Source of the DNA: JBCDJG01 sp038748065
GTDB taxonomy: Bacteria; Pseudomonadota; Gammaproteobacteria; Pseudomonadales; Halieaceae
Assembly: GCA_038748065.1 (NCBI GenBank)
Contig: JBCDJG010000024.1
Location: forward strand, 7,880-71,879
Reading direction: 5' to 3'
DNA: 64,000 nt
The notes below the pieces were generated by a model that was not told the DNA's origin, searched no databases, and was given only the letters and a program-made list of their open reading frames with translations. The first letter of the stretch is position 1. Every line of letters begins with the position of its first letter. Position numbers and translations under genes: made by a program. Positions 53,755-62,542 of the stretch are shown here, piece after piece.

Positions 53755-54915
53755 TTACAGGGCCGCTTTCAGCGCCTCTGCCTTATCGGTTGCTTCCCAG
53801 GTGAAATCGGCGTCTTCGCGGCCAAAGTGGCCGTATGCTGCGGTTTTACGGTAGATCGGGCGTTTCAGGTCAAGCATGTCGACGAGGCCCTTGGCGCGCA
53901 GGTCGAAATGCTGGCCAACGAGGTCGGCGATGTGGGCATCGGAAATCTTGCCGGTGCCGAAGCTGTTAACAGAAACGGAGGTCGGCTCGGCGACACCGAT
54001 GGCGTAGGAGACCTGAATCTCGCAGCGCTCGGCGAGCCCGGCGGCAACGATGTTCTTGGCGACGTAGCGGCCAGCGTAGGCAGCGGAGCGGTCGACCTTG
54101 GAGGGATCCTTGCCGGAGAAGGCGCCGCCGCCGTGACGGGCCATGCCGCCGTAGGTGTCGACGATGATTTTACGACCGGTGAGGCCACAGTCACCGACCG
54201 GGCCACCGATAATGAACTGGCCGGTGGGATTGATGTGGTACTTGGTGCCCTCGTGCAGCCATTCGGCTGGGAGGGTTTCCTTGATGATGAGGTCCATGAC
54301 CGCTTCGTGGATGTCTTTCTGGTGGATGTCGGCATCGTGCTGCGTGGACAGGACGACCGCGTCGACCGCAACCGGTACGCCGCCTTCATAGCGCAGGGTG
54401 ACCTGGCTTTTGGCATCCGGGCGCAGCCAGGGCAGCACGCCGTCTTTGCGCAGCTTGGCCTGTTTTTCCACCAGACGGTGCGAGTAGTAGATCGGCGCAG
54501 GCATCAGCACGTCGGTTTCATTCGTGGCGTAGCCGAACATCAGGCCCTGGTCGCCAGCGCCTTGTTCTGCGTGGGCGCCTTCGCCTTCGTTGACACCCAT
54601 GGCGATGTCGTGGCTCTGCTTGCCAATAGCATTCAGTACGGCACAGGAGGCGCCGTCGAAGCCGACATCGGAGCTGTCGTAGCCGATGTCGAGGATCACC
54701 TGGCGGACGACATCTTCAAGGTCGACATAGGTGGAGGTGGTGACCTCGCCGGCAACCACGGCCATGCCGGTTTTCACCATCGTTTCCACGGCGACGCGGG
54801 CGTTGCGGTCGTCGGCGATGATGGCGTCGAGGATGGCGTCGGAGATTTGATCCGCCATCTTGTCCGGGTGGCCCTCCGACACCGATTCAGAAGTAAAAAT
54901 GGAATATTCGCTCAT
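53755..54915 (-). CDS. metK: S-adenosylmethionine synthetase
   Basis: Forms SAM from methionine and ATP. The 386-residue tetrameric enzyme shows SVSEGHPDKMADQISDA at the N-terminus, the GAGDQGLMFGYA signature near 115 and GGAFSGKDPSKVDRSAAY. It starts three bases after sahR, strongly suggesting a shared transcript and regulation by SAH. Confidence 0.98.
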   Translation of the reverse strand: MSEYSIFTSESVSEGHPDKMADQISDAILDAIIADDRNARVAVETMVKTGMAVVAGEVTTSTYVDLEDVVRQVILDIGYDSSDVGFDGASCAVLNAIGKQSHDIAMGVNEGEGAHAEQGAGDQGLMFGYATNETDVLMPAPIYYSHRLVEKQAKLRKDGVLPWLRPDAKSQVTLRYEGGVPVAVDAVVLSTQHDADIHQKDIHEAVMDLIIKETLPAEWLHEGTKYHINPTGQFIIGGPVGDCGLTGRKIIVDTYGGMARHGGGAFSGKDPSKVDRSAAYAGRYVAKNIVAAGLAERCEIQVSYAIGVAEPTSVSVNSFGTGKISDAHIADLVGQHFDLRAKGLVDMLDLKRPIYRKTAAYGHFGREDADFTWEATDKAEALKAAL

Positions 54916-54918
54916 AAC

Positions 54919-55941
54919 TCAATCCTTGCTGGTTGTATGGGGGTGGCCAAACAGGCGCACCTGTATTTGAAATCCGTTGCGCTGTGCCAGGTAGACGCTG
55001 GCGATGTCGCTTAAGCCCGCGTCCTGGGCCCAGCGGGTGATATCTTCCGGCTCAAAGCCCAGCCAGACGTCACCGCAGGCCTCACGAGCCCAGGCCTGGT
55101 CGTGGCGGCACAGGTCGGTGATGACCACGACGCCGTGATCGGCCAGGAGCTTGGCGACATCGGCGATGACCTCTGCGGGTTGCGGCGTGTGGTGCAGCAC
55201 CATGTTGATGATGACGCAGTCAGCTTTGAGACCCGCGAGATCCGGGTGGCGCGTGTCGCCCTGCAGGAGCTCGATATTGTTAAACGCCGCATCAGTGATG
55301 CGCTGGCGCGCCTGCTCGAGCATTTCTGCGGCGGTATCCACTGCGACCACGCGTTCGAAACGCGGCGCCAGCTCCAGCAGAAAGCGGCCATCGCCTGGGC
55401 CAACTTCCAGCGCCAACTCGCTGCGCTTGAGCGGCGCCTTGCGCAGGCCCTCGGCCACGGTTTCGGCGTACTGCTCATAGCTGGCGATGAGATCTTGCTG
55501 CGCGACAAACTTGTCGGCGTTATCGCGGAAAAAGCTACGGGAGCTCTCTTCCCGCTGCTGGTGCAGGGCCACCAGCCGCTCATGAACGGCACTGGGCAGT
55601 TCGATCTGGTCGAGGCTGGCGAAGAGCTGCTGTTGGACTGGCTCCAGGGCCGGGTGCTGGCCAAGCTCGCTGCGCTGGTAAAAGATGGAATTGCCCTCGC
55701 GCCGGGTAGTGACGAGGCCGGCATTGGCCAGGACTTTGAGGTGGTGGCTGAGAGCGGGCTGGCGAATGTCAAAGATGGAGCACAGCTCCATGACGCCGAA
55801 GGAATCGCGGCTCAATACCCTGAGCACCTGCAGACGGAGACTATCGGCGCTGGCCTTGCACCATTGGGCCATGACATCGATGTGTGCCCTTGGCGCTTCG
55901 ACCTCTGGCGGCAGGGCAGTAGCTGTAGCAGTAGCTGACAT
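54919..55941 (-). CDS. sahR: SahR-type ArsR regulator fused to SAM-dependent methyltransferase
   Basis: A 340-residue fusion. Residues about 20-110 are an ArsR-fold winged HTH (SRDSFGVMELCSIFDIRQPA; LSHHLKVLANAGLVTTRREG). Residues about 160-330 are a class I methyltransferase (VGPGDGRFLLELAPRF; DCVIINMVLHHTPQPAEVI). ArsR metal-binding cysteine motifs are absent. Its place ahead of metK-ahcY-metF matches the SahR family, repressors of methionine/SAM-cycle genes described in proteobacteria. The methyltransferase fold could serve as the SAM/SAH sensor. A perfect palindrome lies 27 bases upstream. Confidence 0.85.
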   Translation of the reverse strand: MSATATATALPPEVEAPRAHIDVMAQWCKASADSLRLQVLRVLSRDSFGVMELCSIFDIRQPALSHHLKVLANAGLVTTRREGNSIFYQRSELGQHPALEPVQQQLFASLDQIELPSAVHERLVALHQQREESSRSFFRDNADKFVAQQDLIASYEQYAETVAEGLRKAPLKRSELALEVGPGDGRFLLELAPRFERVVAVDTAAEMLEQARQRITDAAFNNIELLQGDTRHPDLAGLKADCVIINMVLHHTPQPAEVIADVAKLLADHGVVVITDLCRHDQAWAREACGDVWLGFEPEDITRWAQDAGLSDIASVYLAQRNGFQIQVRLFGHPHTTSKD

Positions 55942-55968
55942 GGCGGGGGAGTTTAGCAGAAAACCGAC

Positions 55969-55992
55969 CTATATCAAATTTTTTTGATATAG
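55969..55992. promoter_or_regulatory. Perfect palindrome, probable SahR operator
   Basis: CTATATCAAA, four T residues, TTTGATATAG: a perfect 10-4-10 inverted repeat. It ends 27 bases upstream of the sahR start codon and lies in the divergent gap with tkt. ArsR proteins bind such AT-rich dyads. Autoregulation of the sahR-metK-ahcY-metF operon is the expected role; an effect on tkt is possible. Confidence 0.8.
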
Positions 55993-56072
55993 CTTGGCAG
56001 CGTTCCCAGCGGGCTCGCGAGTGCCCCTCGCAGGTGGCTGGGGCTGGATAAAATTTGCCCACGAGTCGTTGC

Positions 56073-56086
56073 TGTGGGCCCCCACA
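56073..56086. repeat. Short GC palindrome in the tkt leader
   Basis: TGTGGG-CC-CCCACA, a perfect 6-2-6 inverted repeat about 60 bases upstream of the tkt start codon. No regulator is recognised. It could be an RNA hairpin or an operator. Confidence 0.35.
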
Positions 56087-56145
56087 TACGCGAGAATAGC
56101 GCCCCCCCGAAACGCGGGGTGCAAGCCCTGATGCTGGAGATTTCA

Positions 56146-58143
56146 ATGCCGTCCCGTTCCGACCTAGCCAACGCCATTCGCGCCCTCAGCATGGACGCCG
56201 TGCAGCAGGCCAAAAGTGGCCACCCCGGCGCCCCCATGGGCATGGCGGACATTGCCGAGGTGCTGTGGAATGACTTCCACCGCCACAACCCGGCCAACCC
56301 CGACTGGCCCAACCGGGACCGCTTCGTGCTCTCGAACGGGCACGGCTCTATGCTCATTTATTCACTGCTGCACCTCTCTGGCTACGACCTGCCGATGGAG
56401 GAGCTCAGGAACTTCCGCCAGTTGCACAGCCGTACCCCCGGCCACCCGGAGCATGGCTATGCCCCCGGGGTGGAGACCACCACCGGGCCCCTTGGCCAGG
56501 GCATCAGCAACGCCGTGGGCATGGCCATTGCCGAGAAGGTGCTGGGCGCCCAGTTCAACCGCCCGGGCTTTGACGTGGTGGACCACACCACCTGGGTCTT
56601 CCTCGGCGACGGCTGCCTGATGGAAGGTATCTCCCACGAGGCTTGCTCGCTGGCAGGTACCCTGGGCCTGGGTAAGCTGATCGCCTTTTATGACGATAAC
56701 GGCATCTCGATTGATGGCGAGGTAGAAGGCTGGTTTACCGACGACACGCCCGGACGCTTTGCCGCCTACGGCTGGCAGGTGATCCCGAACATTGACGGCC
56801 ACGACCCCGCCGCGGTGCGTGCCGCTATCGAATCCGCTCGCGGTGAGCAGGATAAGCCGACGCTGATCTGCTGCCGCACGGTAATCGGCAAAGGTGCCCC
56901 TAATAAAGAAGGCACGGCCTCGACCCACGGCTCGCCCCTGGGTGACGACGAGGTGGCCGCCACCCGCGAAACCATCGGCTGGGCCCACGCTCCCTTTGTG
57001 GTGCCCGATGATATCTATGCGGGATGGGACGCCAGCGCCCGCGGTGCCGCCGCGGAAGATGAGTGGAACACGCTGATGGCGGGCTACAGCGCTGAACATC
57101 CGGCGCTGGCCGCGGAACTGACGCGCCGCCTGGCGGGCGAACTGCCCGAGGACTTTGAGGCCAAGGCCAATGACTACATTGCTGCCTGCCAGAGCGAAGG
57201 GGCGACGATTGCCTCGCGCAAGGCCTCACAGAACTGCCTGAACGCCTACGGCCCGCTGCTGCCAGAGCTGCTTGGCGGCTCTGCTGACCTGGCCGGCTCC
57301 AACCTGACTATCTGGAATGACTCTAAAGCGGTGACCGCTGCCGATGCAGCGGGTAACTACCTCTATTACGGCGTACGCGAATTTGGCATGTCGGCCATTA
57401 TGAATGGCATCGCCCTGCACGGCGGCTTTATTCCTTACGGCGCCACCTTCCTTATCTTTATGGAGTACGCGCGCAACGCCGTGCGCATGGCCGCGCTGAT
57501 GAAGCAGCGCGCGATTTTTGTGTACACCCATGATTCGATCGGCCTTGGCGAAGACGGCCCCACCCACCAGCCGGTGGAGCAGCTGACAGCCCTGCGCGCG
57601 ACGCCCAACATGCGCACCTGGCGCCCCTGCGACACGGTGGAATCTGCCGTGGCCTGGAAGCAGGCACTGCAGCGTGAAGATGGCCCAAGCTCCCTGGTGT
57701 TCTCGCGGCAGGGGCTGCCGCACCAGGCGCGCAGCGGCGATCAGCTGGCGGCGATTGAGCGCGGCGCCTACGTGCTGAAGGACTGCGAAGGCAGGCCCGA
57801 TGCGATCCTGATTGCCACCGGCTCCGAGGTACAGCTGGCCCTGGATGCTGCCGCCCAGCTGGCCGACAAGGGCAAGCCCGTGCGCGTGGTTTCCATGCCC
57901 TGTGCGGAAGTCTTCGAAGCACAGGATGCGGGCTATCGCGAATCGGTGCTGCCCTCCGATGTGCTGGCGCGCGTGGCGGTGGAGGCCGGCCACGTGGATT
58001 ACTGGTACAAGTACGTGGGCCTTGACGGCCGCGTGGTGGGCATGAGCAGCTTTGGCGAATCGGCGCCGGCCGGTGAGCTGATGCGCGAGTTTGGCTTCAC
58101 CGTAGAGAACGTGGTGGCCGCCGTGGAAGACGCGACTCTCTAA
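56146..58143 (+). CDS. tkt: Transketolase
   Basis: TPP-dependent enzyme linking the pentose phosphate pathway with glycolysis. The 665-residue protein has the TPP motif GDGCLMEGISHEA...YDDN near 155-185, KSGHPGAPMGMAD at the N-terminus, and the C-terminal DSIGLGEDGPTHQP section. ATG 56146 has GGAG six bases before it and matches the family start (PSRSDLANAIRAL); upstream ATGs at 56074 and 56131 are less likely. It is first in the tkt-epd-pgk-fba run. Confidence 0.97.
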   Translation: MPSRSDLANAIRALSMDAVQQAKSGHPGAPMGMADIAEVLWNDFHRHNPANPDWPNRDRFVLSNGHGSMLIYSLLHLSGYDLPMEELRNFRQLHSRTPGHPEHGYAPGVETTTGPLGQGISNAVGMAIAEKVLGAQFNRPGFDVVDHTTWVFLGDGCLMEGISHEACSLAGTLGLGKLIAFYDDNGISIDGEVEGWFTDDTPGRFAAYGWQVIPNIDGHDPAAVRAAIESARGEQDKPTLICCRTVIGKGAPNKEGTASTHGSPLGDDEVAATRETIGWAHAPFVVPDDIYAGWDASARGAAAEDEWNTLMAGYSAEHPALAAELTRRLAGELPEDFEAKANDYIAACQSEGATIASRKASQNCLNAYGPLLPELLGGSADLAGSNLTIWNDSKAVTAADAAGNYLYYGVREFGMSAIMNGIALHGGFIPYGATFLIFMEYARNAVRMAALMKQRAIFVYTHDSIGLGEDGPTHQPVEQLTALRATPNMRTWRPCDTVESAVAWKQALQREDGPSSLVFSRQGLPHQARSGDQLAAIERGAYVLKDCEGRPDAILIATGSEVQLALDAAAQLADKGKPVRVVSMPCAEVFEAQDAGYRESVLPSDVLARVAVEAGHVDYWYKYVGLDGRVVGMSSFGESAPAGELMREFGFTVENVVAAVEDATL

Positions 58144-58147
58144 ATCC

Positions 58148-59158
58148 ATGTTGCGTCTGGGCATAAACGGCTACGGCCGCATCGGGCGCAGCCTGTTGCG
58201 CGCCCTCTTCGACAGCCCCCTGAAGGATCGGCTGCAGATTGTGGCGATTAATGAGATCGCCGACGCGCGCACCGTGGCCCACCTGACCCGCTATGACTCC
58301 ACCCACGGGCGCTTCGCCCACGCGGTGAGCGAAGTGCCGGGCGGCCTGGAGATTGAGGGGCAGGCCATAAGCCTGACCCGCCACGAGGCCATTGCCGCAC
58401 TTGATTGGGCTGCGGCCGGTGTCGACCTGGTGTTGGAATGCAGCGGCGCCTTCAGTGACCGCGAGACGGCGGAACAGCATATTGATCGCGGCGCGGGCCG
58501 CGTATTGTTCTCACAGCCCGCCACTGCAGACGTCGACGCCACGATTGTGTACGGCGTTAACCACCACGAGCTAAAAGCTGAGCACAGTGTTGTATCGGCG
58601 GCCTCCTGCACCACCAACGGTATCGTGCCGGTGATCGCCGCGCTGCATAAGGCCTTTGGTATCGAAAGCGGCACCATCACCACCATTCACTCAGCAATGA
58701 ATGACCAGCCGGTGCTGGATGCCTACCACCACACCGACCTGCGCAAGACCCGTTCTGCTTCGCAATCCATTATTCCGGTGGACACGGCGCTGGCCCTTGG
58801 GGTGGAGCGTATTCTGCCGCAGGCCCGCGGCCGATTGACCGCTCAGGCGCTGCGTGTGCCGACGGTGGATGTTTCTGCCATGGACCTGACGGTGCTGGTG
58901 GAGCGAGAGGTGAATGAAGCCGAGGTGAACGCGGCGCTCGCAAAAGCCGCAGCTAATGACTTTAAAGGCGTGCTGGGCTATACCGAGGAGCCGCTGGCCT
59001 CCTGCGACTTTATTCACGATGCCCGTTCCAGCGTAATTGACGCGGGGCAGACCCGCGTGAGCGGCGGCCGGCTGGTGAAGGTGCTGACCTGGTTTGATAA
59101 CGAGTGGGGCTACGCCAACCGCATGCTGGATGTCGCGGCCCACTGGGCGACCCTGTAA
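58148..59158 (+). CDS. epd: Erythrose-4-phosphate dehydrogenase (GAPDH family)
   Basis: A 336-residue member of the glyceraldehyde-3-phosphate dehydrogenase family. NAD-binding INGYGRIGRSLLRAL, catalytic cysteine in SCTTNG, and TTIHSAMNDQPVLDAY plus RSASQSIIPVD closely resemble E. coli Epd rather than glycolytic GapA. Epd oxidises erythrose-4-phosphate to 4-phosphoerythronate in the PLP pathway. It starts four bases after the tkt stop; transketolase can provide its substrate. Some GAPDH activity cannot be excluded. Confidence 0.9.
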   Translation: MLRLGINGYGRIGRSLLRALFDSPLKDRLQIVAINEIADARTVAHLTRYDSTHGRFAHAVSEVPGGLEIEGQAISLTRHEAIAALDWAAAGVDLVLECSGAFSDRETAEQHIDRGAGRVLFSQPATADVDATIVYGVNHHELKAEHSVVSAASCTTNGIVPVIAALHKAFGIESGTITTIHSAMNDQPVLDAYHHTDLRKTRSASQSIIPVDTALALGVERILPQARGRLTAQALRVPTVDVSAMDLTVLVEREVNEAEVNAALAKAAANDFKGVLGYTEEPLASCDFIHDARSSVIDAGQTRVSGGRLVKVLTWFDNEWGYANRMLDVAAHWATL

Positions 59159-59172
59159 AAGGAGATACTGCC

Positions 59173-60351
59173 ATGGCGCTCGATGTAACCCTGATGACCG
59201 ACCTCGACCTGGCCGGCAAGCGCGTGCTGATTCGTGAGGATCTGAACGTGCCCTTGAAGGAAGGTAAGGTGAGCTCCGATGCGCGCATCCGGGCGGCGCT
59301 GCCCACCATCGAAGCGGCACGTAGCGCTGGCGCCAAAGTTATTCTGATGTCGCACCTGGGCCGGCCGACGGAGGGCGAATTCAACGATGCCTTCTCGATG
59401 GTGCCGGTGGCCCTGCACCTGGGCAGCCTGCTCGGCGTGGAGGTACCGGTGATCAGCGATTGGCGAGACGGCGTCGACCTGGCTGGCGGTGACGTGGTGC
59501 TGCTGGAGAATGTGCGCTTTAACCCCGGCGAGAAAAAAGACGACGAAGCCCTGGCCCGGGCCTATGCAGCCCTGTGCGATGTGTTTGTGATGGACGCCTT
59601 TGGCACCGCCCACCGCGCGCAGGCCTCGACCCACGGGGTGGCGCGTTTTGCGCCCACCGCCTGCGCGGGCCCCTTGTTGGCCGGTGAGCTGACGGCGCTG
59701 GAGCAGGCGCTGTCTGAACCGGCGCGCCCAATGGTGGCGATTGTGGGCGGCTCGAAGGTTTCAACCAAGCTGACGGTGCTGGAAACGCTGGCCGACAAGG
59801 TGGACCAGCTGGTGGTAGGCGGCGGCATTGCCAATACCTTTCTGGCGGCGAGCGGCAGCGCGGTGGGTAACTCTCTGTGTGAGGCGGACCTGATACCGAA
59901 TGCCCAGGCGCTGATGGCCGAGACCGCCATCCCCATACCCTCGGATGTGGTGACAGGAAAGGCCTTCGCGGAAGATGCTGAGGCCACCTTAAAAAGCGCA
60001 GGCGCCGTGGCCGACGACGACATGATCTTCGATATCGGCCCAGACTCTGCAGCGGCTATTGCCGAGATTCTGGCAGGGGCGGGCACCATATTGTGGAACG
60101 GCCCCGTGGGTGTGTTTGAATTCGACCAGTTTGCCGGCGGCACTGAGGCCCTGGCGCGGGCTATTGCCGAGAGCGATGCCTTCTCCCTGGCGGGAGGTGG
60201 CGATACCCTGGCCGCGATTGACAAATTTGGCATCGCCGATAAGGTTTCGTACATATCCACCGGCGGCGGTGCCTTTTTGGAATATGTGGAGGGCAAGACC
60301 CTGCCTGCCGTGGCGATACTCCAGGAAAGGGCGGCGGGCAGTGCGCTTTAG
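59173..60351 (+). CDS. pgk: Phosphoglycerate kinase
   Basis: Transfers phosphate between 1,3-bisphosphoglycerate and ADP. The 392-residue two-domain enzyme has VLIREDLNVPLKEG near the N-terminus, MDAFGTAHRAQAST and the C-terminal GGGDTLAAIDKFG. ATG 59173 follows AAAAGGAGATACTG; the open frame starts earlier inside epd. Confidence 0.98.
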   Translation: MALDVTLMTDLDLAGKRVLIREDLNVPLKEGKVSSDARIRAALPTIEAARSAGAKVILMSHLGRPTEGEFNDAFSMVPVALHLGSLLGVEVPVISDWRDGVDLAGGDVVLLENVRFNPGEKKDDEALARAYAALCDVFVMDAFGTAHRAQASTHGVARFAPTACAGPLLAGELTALEQALSEPARPMVAIVGGSKVSTKLTVLETLADKVDQLVVGGGIANTFLAASGSAVGNSLCEADLIPNAQALMAETAIPIPSDVVTGKAFAEDAEATLKSAGAVADDDMIFDIGPDSAAAIAEILAGAGTILWNGPVGVFEFDQFAGGTEALARAIAESDAFSLAGGGDTLAAIDKFGIADKVSYISTGGGAFLEYVEGKTLPAVAILQERAAGSAL

Positions 60352-60403
60352 GCCCGGGCCCCCAGCACAACAACACACGTTTTAGACGATTGAGGTAAGC
60401 ACC

Positions 60404-61468
60404 ATGGCACTGATCAGCATGCGGCAGTTACTGGACCATGCGGCGGAAAACGAATATGGCGTTCCAGCCTTTAACGTGAATAACCTGGAGCAGACGCGCG
60501 CCATTATGGAAGCCGCCGACCAGACCGATTCTCCGGTGATCATGCAGGCCAGCGCCGGCGCACGTAAGTATGCGGGCGCGCCCTTTTTGCGCGCTATGAT
60601 GGAAGCGGCGATGAACGAGTTTCCGCATATTCCTGTTGTGGTGCACCAGGACCACGGCACCTCGCCAGCGGTATGCCAGCGCTCGATCCAGCTGGGCTTT
60701 TCCTCGGTGATGATGGACGGCTCACTGGGTACCGACGGCAAAACGCCCATGGACTACGACTACAACGTGGCGGTGACCAAGCAGGCGGTGGACATGGCCC
60801 ACGCCTGCGGCGTATCGGTAGAGGGCGAGCTGGGCTGCCTGGGCTCACTGGAGACCGGGGAGGCCGGCGAAGAAGACGGCATTGGCGCAGAGGGCAAGCT
60901 CACCGAGGACCAGCTGCTAACCGACCCGGAAGAAGCGGCGGCCTTTGTGAAGGCGACTGAAGTGGATGCCCTGGCGATAGCCTGTGGCACCAGCCATGGC
61001 GCTTACAAGTTCACCCGCCCACCTACGGGCGACATCCTGGCGATAGACCGCATTAAGGAGATCAACACGCGCATTCCCAACACTCACCTGGTGATGCACG
61101 GCTCCTCTTCCGTGCCGCAGGACTGGCTGGCGGTGATCAACGAGTACGGCGGCGATATCCCGGAGACCTACGGCGTGCCGGTGGAGCAAATTCAGGAAGG
61201 CATTCGCCACGGCGTACGCAAGATCAATATCGACACCGACCTGCGGCTGGCCTCGACCGGCGCAATTCGCCGCTTTTTGGCGCACAACCCCGCGGAGTTT
61301 GACCCGCGCAAATATCTGAAGGAAACGATGATTGCCATGCGCGACATTTGCATCGCGCGCTACGAAGCCTTTAGCACCGCGGGCAACGCCAGCAAGATCA
61401 ACGTGAAATCGTTGGATGCCATGCAGCTGCAATACGATGCGGGCGACCTGAAACCACAGGTGAACTAA
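60404..61468 (+). CDS. fba: Class II fructose-bisphosphate aldolase
   Basis: Zinc-dependent aldol cleavage/condensation of fructose-1,6-bisphosphate. The 354-residue protein has the metal-binding HQDHGTS near 85, EGELGCLGSLETGE near 140, MHGSSSVP near 230 and KINIDTDLRLA. The length and sequence fit the Calvin-cycle subtype of class IIA, also used for glycolysis/gluconeogenesis in Pseudomonas. It is 52 bases after pgk. Confidence 0.97.
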   Translation: MALISMRQLLDHAAENEYGVPAFNVNNLEQTRAIMEAADQTDSPVIMQASAGARKYAGAPFLRAMMEAAMNEFPHIPVVVHQDHGTSPAVCQRSIQLGFSSVMMDGSLGTDGKTPMDYDYNVAVTKQAVDMAHACGVSVEGELGCLGSLETGEAGEEDGIGAEGKLTEDQLLTDPEEAAAFVKATEVDALAIACGTSHGAYKFTRPPTGDILAIDRIKEINTRIPNTHLVMHGSSSVPQDWLAVINEYGGDIPETYGVPVEQIQEGIRHGVRKINIDTDLRLASTGAIRRFLAHNPAEFDPRKYLKETMIAMRDICIARYEAFSTAGNASKINVKSLDAMQLQYDAGDLKPQVN

Positions 61469-61479
61469 GGCGCCAGACT

Positions 61480-62427
61480 TTGGAAAACCTGGCCGCCGCC
61501 GAGCTCGACGCGCTGCGCCAGGGCCTGCCTGAATTTGCGGATGCCAGTGAGACCTCCCCCGAGCTGCAGGCATTTTGCGCGAACTACTGCATCGACTTCG
61601 ACCAGCGCCTGAGCCACGTAAGCCACCGCGCCGGCTATGTGGCATCCGGCAACTACCGGCTGGCCACGCACCGCTGGACCCTGCGCGGGGCGCGCGGCAA
61701 CCTGCTGCTGGTGCACGGCTACTTTGATCACACGGGCCTGTTTGACAAGCTGATTCGCTGGGGCCTGGAATCAGGCTACAACGTGTTGATGTTCGACCTG
61801 CCCGGCCACGGCCTCTCGACCGGCGAGCCGGCATCCATTGGCGATTTTGGCGAATACGCCCAGGCCATTCACAACGTATTGGCAGTGGCGGACCTGCCGG
61901 AGCTGCCGCTCTACGTGATGGCGCAGAGCACCGGCTGCGCCGCCCTGATGGAGCTGGCGCAGCACCACCCCTGGCCTTTCGACGCGGCCGTGTTCCTGGC
62001 GCCGCTGATACGGCCGGCAAACTGGCGCTTTATCTCGGTGGCCTACCCGCTCTTATCGCCCTGGAAGAGCAGCGTGCCGCGGGGTTTTGCCCGGAACTCG
62101 GGCGACCAGGACTTCCTGAACTTTATTCGCAACGACCCCCTGCAAAGCCACCGCACCCCCCTGCGCTGGGTGGGCGCCCTCAAGCAGTGGCTAAAGCGCC
62201 TGCCGCTGGCAGACCTGGGCGTGGGCCCTATCCTGGTGGTGCAGGGCGAAGCCGATGGCACCGTGTGGTGGCGCTACAACATGGAACAGATGCCTAAGCT
62301 CTTCCCCGGCTGCGACATTTTCTACCTGAGTGATGCCGGCCACCAGCTGGCGAATGAGACTACCGCGCTGCGCCAGCAGTACCTGGCTAGGGTGAGCGCG
62401 TGGTTCGCCAGGCCCGGCAAAAGTTGA
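61480..62427 (+). CDS. Alpha/beta-hydrolase (serine aminopeptidase/lysophospholipase-like)
   Basis: A 315-residue Hydrolase_4-type protein: LLLVHGYFDHTGLFDKLI (oxyanion region), MFDLPGHGLSTGEP, nucleophile elbow AQSTG instead of GxSxG, VQGEADGTVWW for the acid and SDAGHQLANE for the histidine. Substrate unknown. The TTG start at 61480 lies 11 bases after fba; AAGG lies upstream. No ATG fits the N-terminus, so the exact start is uncertain. Confidence 0.82.
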   Translation: MENLAAAELDALRQGLPEFADASETSPELQAFCANYCIDFDQRLSHVSHRAGYVASGNYRLATHRWTLRGARGNLLLVHGYFDHTGLFDKLIRWGLESGYNVLMFDLPGHGLSTGEPASIGDFGEYAQAIHNVLAVADLPELPLYVMAQSTGCAALMELAQHHPWPFDAAVFLAPLIRPANWRFISVAYPLLSPWKSSVPRGFARNSGDQDFLNFIRNDPLQSHRTPLRWVGALKQWLKRLPLADLGVGPILVVQGEADGTVWWRYNMEQMPKLFPGCDIFYLSDAGHQLANETTALRQQYLARVSAWFARPGKS

Positions 62428-62542
62428 CGCAGATCAGCTGGCTGCGATAGACAAATCCCAATGTAAAAGCTAGCTTACTAGTAGTGGTATTCGGTAAGGG
62501 TAGGGCGGTAGCGTGCCTGGAGAACCCCAAGCTACTCCCCGG

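Noticed and set aside
53827..55014. A 395-codon plus-strand open frame opposite metK
   Set aside because: Antisense shadow of metK; glycine/valine/alanine-rich, with no recognisable domain.
57226..58164. A 312-codon minus-strand open frame opposite tkt
   Set aside because: Antisense shadow of a well-conserved transketolase.
60917..62020. A 367-codon minus-strand open frame opposite fba and the hydrolase gene
   Set aside because: It crosses two genes in antisense and shows Arg/Pro/Ala-rich low-complexity sequence.
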